Of a DNA stretch of 64,000 nt, positions 1 through 13,000 are shown piece by piece; the first letter of the stretch is position 1, and every line of letters starts with the position of its first letter. Below the pieces are notes generated by a model that saw only the letters and a list, made by a program, of their open reading frames with translations, was not told where the DNA came from and made no database searches. Source of the stretch: Congeria kusceri (Eukaryota > Mollusca > Bivalvia > Myida > Dreissenidae). A program made the position numbers and the translations under genes. The DNA lies in NCBI GenBank assembly GCA_027627225.1, contig CM051036.1:39324426-39388425 (forward strand). Direction: 5' to 3'.

Positions 1-618
1 GACCGGGCCTTAAAAGACCTGAACTGATAGTTTAATCTCGAACTAAAATAATTTCTTAAAAGTGATGGCATGTATAAAAATGATTTATTTAATAATTGGT
101 TAATACATTAGTATTTTTCACTTCATTGAATCAGATATTTTTTTATTTTTTTTAAAACAACAACATAACTTGACTCAGTTATGGCTTTCTCATTAAATAT
201 CGTTTAAACATAAGTTATTGACTTTATCACATCACACATTAGAATGACTTCTTAGGTTATTTTGAGCATAAGCATGTGTTCTGTATTTGTTCATCTTCAT
301 GCATCACCAGTTTTAGTCATGATGTATATAAGATTTGTACATATGCATTATAATTTCAACATTGCCGACATTTTCATTATTATCTATTTAATGATTGGCA
401 TCTATTGTTACTGTTAGTTATTCCTCAGTCTATCAATGAATTTCTTATCTTTGGTTTATAATTATGAAAGCTGTAAAAGTAGTCCTTACACTATACCTAA
501 CAATGTAAGTGCATATTCATATTTTCATTTGATATTAAATATTAAAGTACATTATACTGTAATTGTATATTTTGTTATATTCATTATCCTGTGTTAACTG
601 GGTATTTTTATATTTCAG
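1..618. other. Upstream non-coding sequence, probably NCOA5 intron 1 or 5' region
   Basis: No coding exon, RNA gene or clear repeat is visible. The stretch is AT-rich and ends in a good splice acceptor (pyrimidine tract then TATTTCAG at 611-618), so at least one further 5' exon, probably mostly untranslated, should lie left of the window or unseen within this stretch. The promoter cannot be placed. Confidence 0.5.
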
Positions 619-1005
619 ATATGGTAAAAATGAGTTCAAGAAGTAGAAGCCGATCTCGCGAAAGAGTAGACAAATTTGGCCGTACCGTTCCCCACAGTAG
701 TTCAAGGTCACATTCTCGATCATTATCGAGGGAACGCTCCCATGATCGTTACAGCCGAAGACGTAGCAGATCGCCTGGACCAGCAGCTTACAGAAGCAGA
801 TCACGGTCTGGCAGCATGTCGCATAGCTTTGGGCGAGGGCGGGGTAGATATGGACCCCCTGGTAGACGCTTGGAAGTGACTGATAGGACAAATATAGAAG
901 ACCCTGCTTTTTTGAACGCGCGATTGTTTATTGGGAATTTGCCATCCGATAGAACGTCTAAAGAAGACTTAGAAAATCTCTTTCAGTCTTATGGCAAAAT
1001 TCTAG
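619..1005 (+). CDS. NCOA5: NCOA5 exon a: start codon, RS domain, first half of RRM
   Basis: The exon begins after the acceptor TATTTCAG (611-618) and ends at TCTAG|GTAAG, phase 1. It codes for the serine/arginine dipeptide region and the first part of an RRM (LFIGNLPSDR, then a helix and YGKILG). Candidate starts are ATG 621 and ATG 630, separated by only two codons. RS regions in this setting usually mediate nuclear localisation and contact with splicing factors; that role is inferred. Confidence 0.85.
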
Positions 1006-4000
1006 GTAAGATGTTGGTATCCAAGTGTTTGTTTATCTGATACTTTAATTGCCACTTCATGGGTCACTTCAAAGAAATTTTTGAATAGACAAGTACTTTA
1101 ATTTAGGATCTTAAAATGTAATTATTTTAATATTATGTGTAGGATTTTGCTTTAAGTATGGCAAACAAATCATTAAGTTTGAACAATTATTAGGGCCCAA
1201 ATCAAGCTTTACAGTTTTTAGCAACTAAGCTCATTTGGAAATCACTTGAAAAATTAATTACGGTGAAACCACTTTAAATATGGACACGATTCGCAAACTG
1301 GCATACAGTTCTCTCTAGCCAAATTGAAATAATAGTTTTCAGGTTTATTAACTATTTTCTTCGATTCTATGAATAAAAAGTTGTAACCAAACAATAAGTT
1401 GAATTTGTACTGATTAATATAAAACTATATACCTATGTAATTTTGATACATATTTTTGGCAACACCAGCCACATTTACCTTGTAGTATTCCTTTGGATTG
1501 TAGTTGTGTAGTTAAATAGTTTACTTGGCTTGGAAATGTTGTGACAGATGTATCATACTGCCATTTATTTTCAGGCTCATGAAGTGGTTGGGATGGACAT
1601 TTTTGACTGTTGGTAATACATACACAAAGAAAACATATTACATATGTTTTCTGTTATTGTTTTATTTTATTTCAAGACCTGAACAGATTATCGACAGAAT
1701 AATGCCCAAAGCGTTAACCCATGGCAGAAGGTAATGTAACATTTTTCTTCAGCAAATCTTGTGAAAAATTGATTCACATTGTATGGCTGTCTGTTTCAGG
1801 AGTGTCCATCCACGACCGTGGCTTTGGATTTGTGCAGTTTGAAAGGGAAGAGGATGCACAGAAAGCCAAAGAGGGGGAAAGAGGAACTAAACTCAACGGA
1901 CAAGTGCTTGGTAGGGTGGCTAGTGTGGTTTTAACACATCAAATTCTGTACACAATTAAGAACATAGCGATAATTAGAATTTCATATCCAAATTTTAGGT
2001 TAAAATTGTGCACGTAATACATGGTCTTTTACGGTAGCAGCATTTTTTTTTCACTGCTTTAGGAATAAGTCTGACCATTACAAAGAAGGGAAAAAAATCA
2101 CTGCATAGTTTTACAATCTACTTTTTGGGACAAAGAGTGCAAGTGGTGTACAACTAAGGTTCACATGTCCAGTTACACAAAAAGCTTGTGAAACCCTAAG
2201 TAGTTCAGGTTTTCATCACAAACATATTTTTTTCATTCCAGCTTCAGGCTTCACTTTTTAACTCCCCTAACAAAGTGCTCAAATGTGAGCTTTTGTGGTC
2301 AGTGGTTGTCTGTCGTCTTCGTCTGTTGTCACCAATTTACTTAAAAAATCTCTGAAACCGCTTGGTGGAAATAAACCAAACGTACTAAGGATGTTCCTTG
2401 GGTGTTCCTCTACCAAAGCACTTAAAATTATTTTGATTCATTAAAAACGTGGCAGCCAGGGGGTGGGACCTTTTAAGCTCACCTGAGCACTTCATGCAGG
2501 GTGAGCTTTATGGTCAGTCACCGTCAAACATCCGTCAACCGTCGTTCATCATCAACTTTTGTCTTCTCTGAGACCGCTGAATGGAATTTGACAACTTGGC
2601 ATAAAGCCTCCTTGTATCCTCCTGTCAGATTAAAAAATAAGTTTGATTCGTTAAACATGGCTGCAAGGGGGTGGGGAAGTTTTTTCTAACATGGCTTTAT
2701 AGGCATAATAATAGGCTGCTAAGTACTTTGACAATCTTCTTGTCTGAAACCACTGATATGATTTCAATGAATTTCACAGCAATTTTCCTTGGGTGACCTA
2801 CCAAATTGCTGCAAATAATTTTGATTCGTTTAAAAACGTGGCTGCCAGGGGATGGGAAAGTTTGCCCTTATATGGCTATTTAGACAACATCGGCAATCTT
2901 CTTGTTTGAAACCAGTTATCTGATTTCGCATTAATTTGGCAGGAATGCTCCTTGTGTGACCCTCTACCAAATTCCTTCAGATAACTTGGATTTTGTAAAA
3001 AACATGGCCGCCAGGGCGTGGGGAAGTTTGCCCTTATATGGCTGTGTAGGCAACATTGACTATCTTCTTGTCAGAAACCATTTATAGTTATGTTCCTTGA
3101 GTGACCCTCTACCAAATTTCTTAAAAATTATATTGATTTGTTAAAAAACATGGCCACCAGGGGGTGGGGAAGTTTGCCCTTATATGCTTATCTAGGCAAC
3201 TTTGACAATTTTCTTATCAAAAACCACTTTGGTGGATTTGAACTAATTCAACAGAAATGTTTCTTGGGTGACCGTCAACAAAAAAAATAAATACCAGGGG
3301 GTGGGAAAGTTTTCCCTTACACTGCAATTTTGATTATCTTTTTGTCTGAATTCTTTGATCTGATTTCAAAATAATTTCACAGTAATCTTCCTTTAGCTGC
3401 CAGGGTTAGCATAAACCCCGGGTTTTATAGTATTGACGGGCCCGGGCGGGTAATACTGGAAAAAACCGCGTTTTACAGGGTTTTACTGAGCAGTAGTGGT
3501 CAATACTGGGGAAAAAAGATACTGCACAATTATTTACATTACATACTAATAATGAGTTTCTACATATAAACACATATCTAATAACAATTATATACTGTAA
3601 GTAACATTGTTCTACCCCCACAAACGAAGTTTAGGGGGAGTATATAGGAGTGAGCTTGTCGGTCTGTTGGTTTTTGGTTTCCAGATGATAACTCAAGAAA
3701 GGCTTGACATATTCAAATAATTTTTGGTACACATGTGTAACATCATAGAATACAGGTCAAGTTCGATGTTGGTTACAGACCACTAAATTTTGACAGAGTT
3801 ATGGCCCCTTTTTTTACTTAAAATTCCCTAAAAACATGGTTTCCGGATAATAACTCAAGAAAGGCTTGACATATTCAAATAATTTTTGGTACTCATGTGT
3901 AACATCATAGAATACTGGTCAAGTTCGATGTTGGTTACAAACCACTATATGTTGACAGAGTTATGGCCCCTTTTCGACTTAAAATTGCCTTAGAACATGA

Positions 4001-7000
4001 TTTTCGGACGATAACTCAAGAATGGCTTGACATATTCAAATAATTATTGGGGTATACATGTGTAGCATCATAAAATACGGGTCAAGTTCGACTTTGTTTA
4101 CAAACCACTAAATGTTGACAGAGTAATGGCCCTTTATTTGACTTAAATTCCCTAAACACATGGTTTCCTGACGATAACTCAACAATGGCTTGACATATTT
4201 AAATAATTATTGGTACACATGTGTAGCATCATAAAATACAGGTCAAGTTCGAGTTTGGTTATAAACCACTAAATTTTGACACAGTTATGGCCCCCCTTTT
4301 TGACTTTAATTCCCAAAAAACCTGGACAATAACTCGTGAAAGGCTTCACATATTTAACTTATTTTTGGTACATAGGTGAAACATCATAAAATACAGATCA
4401 AGTTCAACTTTGTTACAAACCGCTATATGTTGACAGAGTTATGGCTCCTATTGAAATTAAATTTTTCCAAATACACTGTTGACCATTCACAAATTAAAGC
4501 ATTCTCTCTGTCCATTTCTTTCCAATGGATGCCATAGTTTTGTGACAAGGCCTTATTGTGGAGGTATATCCATCACTCATGTGACAATTCTAGTTTATTT
4601 CTATTTCATGTGGAATATTATTGATAATTTCTTCGCTTTTTCACAAAATTTAAGTAGGAAATTTTGGTCTGTCAGGATAATACTGATTATTACTTGGCAT
4701 CACTGTTTTTACTCACTTTCATAAAAAATTTCTCAGTATATAGTTGTATTATGTTACAGAATTATGTTTATGAAAGAGAAGAAATAAATTTGACATATTG
4801 TTATGTTATAACATATTTTAGTTGATGTCATGTTGCAACAAGTCTCTCTTGCAGCCCAATGCTGTACATTAAATTAATGACACAATAGTGTGATATCATT
4901 TATGATCCATCTACATCCTGTTAAACAAACACAAACATTGAATGACTTGACAGATGGATGTGCTCAACAAACAGTTAAACTGGACCCCTTGAATAAACAT
5001 TAGGCCTATCTCAATGATTCAGGGGCCAGGCAAAGGCCTATGTCAATTAGGGGTCTTTTCCAAACCGTAAAAACATGCATTGATTGGCATTTTAAGTGAC
5101 TGATTCCTGCTGTTAATTGTGTATCATAATAAAAACAATTATTTTTTATTGCTTCATCATTATCAATCCTCCTTTTAAAGTGAAAAAAATGAAAGTAAGT
5201 AATGAAAATAGAAGATATGAGTGATTTTTCCAGTAATCCCTGGTATAATATCAGATTATTAAATAATAATAACCGTGCAATATTATTATCCATAGAAGGC
5301 CTCCCTAAGTTTTATTGTTAACAAAAAAAGAACAGGTCAAAGCAAGAAATAAAGAAGGATGAATAAGTGTAGACATATATCAATATGAAGCGGAATAATT
5401 TCACAGATAACATAGAACATAATTCTTGATAAGCGTTGCCATCAACAAATGTATGAATAAACCAGTCGATATGTGCCGCCACTTAAAAAATATTGTAACT
5501 ATGCATATATTATATCTTCAAAACTAAACAAGCCATATTTTAATGACATAAGGTAACTGAGCATTTAGATTTATAAAAACAATTAAAACTACATATTAAC
5601 TGAAGAAAAAATAGTATTGACCAGTATTGCCCACTTTCAATCTATTGACAGTGGCGGGAAAAACTATAAAACCTGCCGGGAAAACCTGGGGGTGGGTGAT
5701 ACGTGCCAACCCTGTTAGCTACCCTTTTCCAAATTCTTTCAAATAATATTTTGATTTATTAAAAAACATGGCCACCAGTGTGTGGGGAAGTTTGCCCTTG
5801 TATGACTATGTAGGAAACTTTGAAAATCTTTTTGTCAGAAACCACATGCTTAATTTCAAAATAGTTTCACAGAAATATTTGGTGACCCTCTATCAAATTC
5901 CTTGATATGATTTTGATTCGTTAAAAAACAAGGCCACACGTGGGTGGGGAAGTTGGCTCTGATATGGATGTATTTGCAACTTTGACAATCTTATTATCAG
6001 AAACAACTGCCTGGATTTTGAAGTAATTTTAAAGAAGTTTTCCTTTGGTAACCCTCTAAATTCCTTCAAATAACTTTTAGCCGGATTTTTCAACAAAAAA
6101 TCTCTGCTTATAGATCAGCAAAAACCGGTAGGTTGGACGGGCAGTTAGGCGGGCGGGCGTTGCGATGTTGTTAACAGTTTGCGTTAAAGTTTCGTATTCT
6201 GTCATTTTTTCAAAAGTTGGTCAATCTTCATGAAACTTTACAGAAATGTTCCTTGGATGGTCCTCTACCAAACCTGTGAAAATGGTTCCACTTCACTGTA
6301 CAAGATGGCCGCCAGAGCTAAAAATAGAATTATGTCGATAAGCCATTTTCTTCTAAACCTATAGCTTGATTTTCAAATAATTTTAGACAAATGTTCGTTT
6401 AGTGTTCCTCTACCAAACTTAGTCAAATGGTTCCACCGCACTGCACAAAATGGCCACTAGAGCTAAAAATGGAATTAGAGTTACAGTTTCTTATTCCTGT
6501 CATATTTTCAAAAGTTCTTGGTCAATCTTCATGAAACTGTACAGAAATGTTCCTTGGATGGCCCTCTACCAAACCTGTAAAAATGGTTCCGATTCACTGC
6601 ACAAGATGGCCGCCAGAGCTAAAAAATGAATTATGTCTAAACGTCTTTTTTTTCTAAACCTATGGCTAGATTTTCAAATAATTTTAGACAAATGTTCGTT
6701 TAGTGTTCCTCTACCAAACATATTCAGATGGTTCGGCCTCACTGCACAAAATGGCCACTAGAGCTAAAAATAAAAATTGCATTAAATTTTTGTATTCCTG
6801 TCATATTTTCTTAAGTTCTTGATCCTTGATCTTGATCCTCCATCGTGAGGAAACTTAACACAAATGTTCCTTGGATGGTCCTCTACCAAACCTATGGCTA
6901 CATTTTCAAATAATTTCACACCAATGTTCCTTTAGTGGTCCTCTACCAAACTTATTCAAATGGTTCCACCTCATCAATCTTGCATTTGATCATTATTTTC

Positions 7001-10000
7001 CAAAAAAATGATAGCATGTCCAGTGGAGAAAAGTTCCTTTGACGGACACTTTCTTAAATGCAAATATGCAACATTGCATAGAAACATATTATGTTAATAA
7101 TATAATGCCATCTCTCTAGTTCACACTTTTTCCCATTTTATTTTGAAACCAAATTTTTGCCAAGTCTCACCACATTGCATACATTTTAGATCATCGACAT
7201 GAAACTTCCATGCTTCTTCACCAACATTGACTTGTACATGTACCATCATCAGCAAAATAAAAAAATCCGGCTTTAATGCGGTTTCCGCAGTTTTCTCTTG
7301 TTTGTTTTGTTGTTTGTCATTGTTGTCTGTTGTCAATATTTTACTTCAAACATCTCTGAGCACACTATTACATTTGTACAAGCCACTGTAATTCATGAAA
7401 CTCATGTAAGCTACCCAGGAACATTTGGCCCTCGTGTTTCTTACAAATGTTCCTTGGTTGGTCCTCGACTTAAATACATCAAATTATTAGAATTCATTAG
7501 AAAAATTATTGCCAGGGGGCGGGACCGTATTAGCTCCCGTGAGCACAAAGTGCTGTTCTGGTCAGTTACCATCCGGGGTGTTGTCATACATCGTCGTCCA
7601 TTGTCAACAATTAACTTAACCAACTCTGAAACCGCGTGGTGGATTTTAACCAAACTTGGCAGGAATGCTCCTGGGATGGTTGGATGGTCGTTTAACAAAT
7701 TACTTCAATTCATTTGAATATGTGGAAAACTGGTTGCCTTTGGAACAAAAAGCTAAACAAACTGGAAAACTTTAAAATTCTTCTTGTCAAAAACCACTGG
7801 CTGGATTTCAGAATAGTTAATGTTTTCACAGAAATGTTCCTTTACTGACCCTCTACCAAATTACTTCAAATATTTTTGACTTTTGTAACAAAAACATGGC
7901 CATCTGGGGGCGGGGCAGTTTTCCTTATGGGTACATGGCTATATAGAAAACTTTGAAAATCTTCTTGTCAGAAACCACTAACTGGATTTCAAAATAGTTT
8001 TTAAAGAAATATTTGTATTTTTTTTTTTTTATCAACAGTGCTTGAAATTAAATGGATGCTGTTGCAATTCGTGTTTCTAATGGCTTGCGGTCTTGGATGC
8101 CTGGCTAATTGTTGATGACAATCTTTCACTTTTATTAGTTTTAAAAGATGTTATAATGAAAGATTAGTGTTTTTAACAGATTTTATTTTTTATTCAAATT
8201 GGAAGTATTATTTCAAGTTAATTTAAACGTAGTGTTTTGTTGAATGAAAAGCGTTATAAATTAAATAGGAACAAAACATAATGAATATATAACTAAAATT
8301 TTTTAAAAGAAAATAAAAAAATGACTGTAACATTGTGTTACACACACCAAATTTTCATAGCCCAATTTTAGGGTAAAAAAAGTATGCATTATACACGGGC
8401 TTCTGGGGTACTCCCTTGGCCAGAAATAATAAGTTTATATTCAAAAGTTGTGTAACTTCAAAACCACATAAGTTATTCACTTGAAACTGAACACTAACCT
8501 TTGTCATCAATTCCACTATCAATGGCAACATTTCCTATAACTCTGTTTGGTATTTTGACAGAGATATGCCCCTTTTTCACATAGATTTTTCTGGTTAAAG
8601 TTTATATTCAAAAGTTTTTTAACTTCAATACTACAAAAGCTATTCACTTGAAACTTGGAATATACCTTTGTCAGCAACTCCAGTATCAGGGTGAACATTC
8701 CCCACAACTCTATTTCGTATTTTGATAGAGTTATACCCCTTTTTCACATAGATTTTCTGGTTAAAGTTTATATTCAAAAGTTTTGTAACTTCAATACTAC
8801 AAAAGCTATTCACTTAAAACTTGGAATATACCTTTGTCAGCAACTCCAGTATCAGGGTGAACATTCCGCACAACTCTATTTTGTACTTTGACAGAGTTAT
8901 ACCCCTTTTTCTCATTGATTTTCTGTTTAAAGTTTATATTCAAAAGTTTGGTAACTTCAAAACTACGTAAGTTTATTCACTTGAAACTTGGAATATACCT
9001 TTGTCATCAACTCTATTATCAGGGGCAACACTACCCATAACTCTCTTTTTTATTTGACCGAGTTATGCCCCCTTTTCACTTCGATTTTCTGTTTAAAGTT
9101 TATTTTCAAAAGTTGGTAACTTCAAAACTACATAAGTTATTCACTTGAAACTTGGAACTGACCTTTGTCATCAACCCTAGTAAAAGGGGAAACATTACCC
9201 AGAACTCTGTTTTGTATTTTGACAGAGTTATGCCCCTTTTTCACATAGATTTTCTGGAAGTTCATATTCAATTTTGGTAACTTCAAAACGACATCAGTTA
9301 TTCACTTGAAACTTGGAACAAATCTTTGTCATCAACTCTGGTATCAGGGGCAACATTACCCATAACTCTGTTTTGTATTTTGACAGAGTTTGCCCACTTT
9401 TTACATAGACATTGTTGTTGTTTTTGTTCCCAAAATTTATAAACTATACAAAGCTTTACTTATCAGTTTCGTAATTTTACAAATTTATGCCCCTTCCACT
9501 ATCCAAAATATGTACCATTTGAAATACTTCGAATAGTCGAGCGCGCTGTCCTCTGACAGCTCTTGTTTAGAGTACTTGTAATATTTATAGCTGAATGCAA
9601 AGGAGTGCAGCAAGATATTATTGAAACAAACTCTTTTCTTGTCAATTTGCAACAAAATAACAGGTATATATTTGGTATATATTATAATGCACATCATGCT
9701 TTTGGTTGTAAATGTTTACAATTTTGGTTTTCTTCCATCTAGTATAACACAAGATGTCTTCATTATATCTGCCTGCAAGAAGATTAGAAGATTGTGCACT
9801 TCATTTGGATTCAGTGAGAATCACACCTTTTTAGCACATAAGTTCATTTTAAAGGAAATATGAAATATACAGGGCTTTCATTAACTTTTGAAAACTGGAA
9901 GTTTGAACTTCCTGACCTCTGATTTTGGAAGTTTTGCTCATAATATTTGGAAGTTTTGACAGTAATGCGCTACATAAGTCCTGAGCACTTCAGAAATGAA

Positions 10001-13000
10001 ATTAAGTACTGTATAAAATTCAAGGTGTTTTTAACGCCAGTTCTTTTTCATCAAGTGTTTATATGCCAATTTATTCAGTAAAACAGGTATACATTTAGAT
10101 AAATTACTTAATTTTTCTTCTAAATTGTTGATCTGATGGAACTTTCATGCCTGAAATTTTGGAAGTTCTGCAACTTCCATGGCTGCATTTTTGGAAGTCC
10201 TGTGACAAAACTGGGAGTAAATTACTCCCAAACTTCCTTTAATGAAAGCCCTGAATGTACCTTGAACAAACTTAGTAAACACAGTGTATACCAAGAACTA
10301 AAATAATTATAACATACAACAACAATAAGGCCATGTACAGTTATGGCACTCATGTTTAATAACATTTGTAAAACAGATACATCACTGTTACAACACAGGT
10401 CTCAGGTTAGCATATGGACCATTCTTGCATTCTTGTTCGCTTTCATGCATATCGTTAATGAACACTCATCCTCAAGTCATCTCGATGTTAAGGTCATTTT
10501 TGGTGTTAATAATGCTGACAAAACATTCCGGCAACTGTTTGAACTTTAAGTTTGTACACATCAGTATTATTTTTGTTGGTGTTTATATTGTGTCGCATTT
10601 CTGTTCAAGTTATTGTTGAAATTACAAGGACCTATGAAAGTGGTTGGACATTTTTGGGGGGGTACTTTTAGTGAATAAAACTTACATACTTAATCAAATG
10701 ACATGATGCTGGTCAGTCATATGGACTCCATGGAGTTTGAACTGTTGTTCCTTTTCTGTGTGGATGCAGGTATAATAATATGTACATTATTTAAGCAGGT
10801 TTTCTGTGATCAGTTCTGCTTTATGTTAGGAATGGTTTGTAAGTGGGTTTCATATAATTCGGACTATGTAGTGTTGATACTGTTATTTGAGAAAAACAAA
10901 TCATTGAATTGATCCAAAGTAAAATTCTTTAAATTAAAGAGTTTTGATGTTAAGTTTACATAAGGTTAAGTTACTTGTTAATGGTAATGATTTTCTAATA
11001 TAGACTGAAATAATATGAGGCAAGTGCATTAAAAAGAAGACTAAAATTTCTTATTTAGTGTAATAAGTAATACACTAAATAGTTTCAGTATTAATGTTGG
11101 TGCTAAGAAAAAAAAGAATAGTAGACAGACTCACCCAAGTTATGGTTTTGCAAGAATACCTATCATTTACCTATTATCTCAGAAATTTCAGTAGCCATTT
11201 TCAATGTTTGCTATGGTTAGCAATATGTTGTAGCCAATGTTTCATGATAGATAGATTATTCACGTGTTTCCATGGTTACAGATGTAAAGATGGCTGCCGA
11301 AGGGCGGAGACAGGGAGGTCGAGGTCGTGGTGACCCAGGTCGTGGGAGGGGAGAGGGCAGAGGAGAATATGGCAGGGAACCACCGGGTGTTGGGTAGGTA
11401 TTGTTAGCTTTAAAGTAAAAAGGTGAATGTCGTTTTGTAAGCTTAGAAGTATGAGCTGATTGTGTTAGCTTGAAGAAAGGTTAACCTGAAGGGTTTCCCC
11501 TCAGGTTTCTTTTGCTTGTCCTGCCCACAAGCGACAGCACAGGACAGTCATGCCTCTAGGAATCTTATTATGTGACAACGAAGACACGTGTGTCAGGGCG
11601 TTAGGAGATGTCAATACATGACTTCAAAAATCCTGCCGGAAACCCTTAATGTCTCCTAGTTAGCTCAGAAGTAAAGAGGTAATGTCTGCTTGTTTGTTCA
11701 GAAGTAAAGAGGTAAATGCCTTCTTGTTAGCTCACAAATAAAGGGGTAATTGTCTTCTTGTTAGCTCAGAAGTATAGAGGTAAATATCTTCTTGTTAGCT
11801 CAGAATTAAAGAGGTAATGTCTTCTTGTTAGTTCAGAAGTAAGGAGGTAAATGTCTTTGGTTAGCTCAGAAGTAAAGAGGTAAATGTCTTTGGTTAGCTC
11901 AGAAGTAAAGAGATAAATGTCTTCTTGTTAGCTCTGGAAGTGCAGAAGTAAATGTCTTTTTGTTAGCTGTGAGGTGCAGATGTGAATGTCTTCTTGAAAG
12001 CCTGGAAGTGCAGAGTTGAATGTCGTCTTGTTAGCCTGGACGTGCAGAGATGAATGTCTTCTTGTTAGCCAGGAAGTGCAGATTTGAATGTCTGCTTGGT
12101 AGCCTGGAAGTGCCGAGTTGAATGTCTTATTCTTATCTTGAAAGTGCAGATAGGTGAATGTTTTCTTGTTAGCTTGAAAGTGCAGAGGTGAATGTCTTAT
12201 TAGCCTGGAAGTGCAGAGTTGAATGTCTTCTTGTGAGCTTGGAAGTGCAGAGTTGAATGTCTTCTTGTTAGCCTGGAAGTGCTGAGTTGAATGTCTTCTT
12301 GTTAGCTGGGAAGTGCAGCTGTGAATGTCTTCTTAGCTTGGAAGTGCAAAGGTGAATGTCTTGTTGTTAGCTCAGAAGTAAAGAGGTGAATGTCTTCTTG
12401 TTAGCCTGGAAGTGCAGAGTTGAATGTTATATTGTTTGCCTGGAAGTGCAGAGTTGAATATCTTCTTGGTAACCTGGAAGTGCAGAGGTAAGTGTCTTTT
12501 TAGCTGGGAAGTGCAGAGGTGAATGTCTTCTTAGCTTGGAAGTGCAGATATGAATGTCTTCTTCTTAGCCTGGAAGTGCAGAGTTCCATGTCTTCTTGTT
12601 AGCTTGGAAGTGAAGAGGTAAATGTCGTCTTGTTAGCTCGGAAGTGCAGAGTTCAATGTCTTCTTCCTAGCTTGGAAGTGCAGATAGGTAAATGTCTGCT
12701 TATTAGCTTGGAAGTGCAGATGTAAATGTCTTCTTGTTAGCTCGGAAGTGCAGATGTGAATGTCTTCTTGTTTGCTAGGAAGTGCAGATGTAAATGTTTT
12801 CTTGTTAGCTAAGAAGTGCAGATGTAAATGTGTTCTTGTTAGCTTGGAAGTGCAGATGTGAATGACTTCTTGTTAGTTTGGAAGTGCAGATGTAAATGTT
12901 GTCTTGTTAGCTTGGAAGTGCACAGGTGAATGTCTTCTTGTTAGCTTGGAAGTGCTGAGGTGAATGTCTTCTTGCTAGCTTGGAAGTGCACAGGTGAATG

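Noticed and set aside
7298..7717. 139-codon open frame on the plus strand
   Set aside because: Lies within repeat family A and has no protein-like features; other copies of the repeat do not keep the frame.
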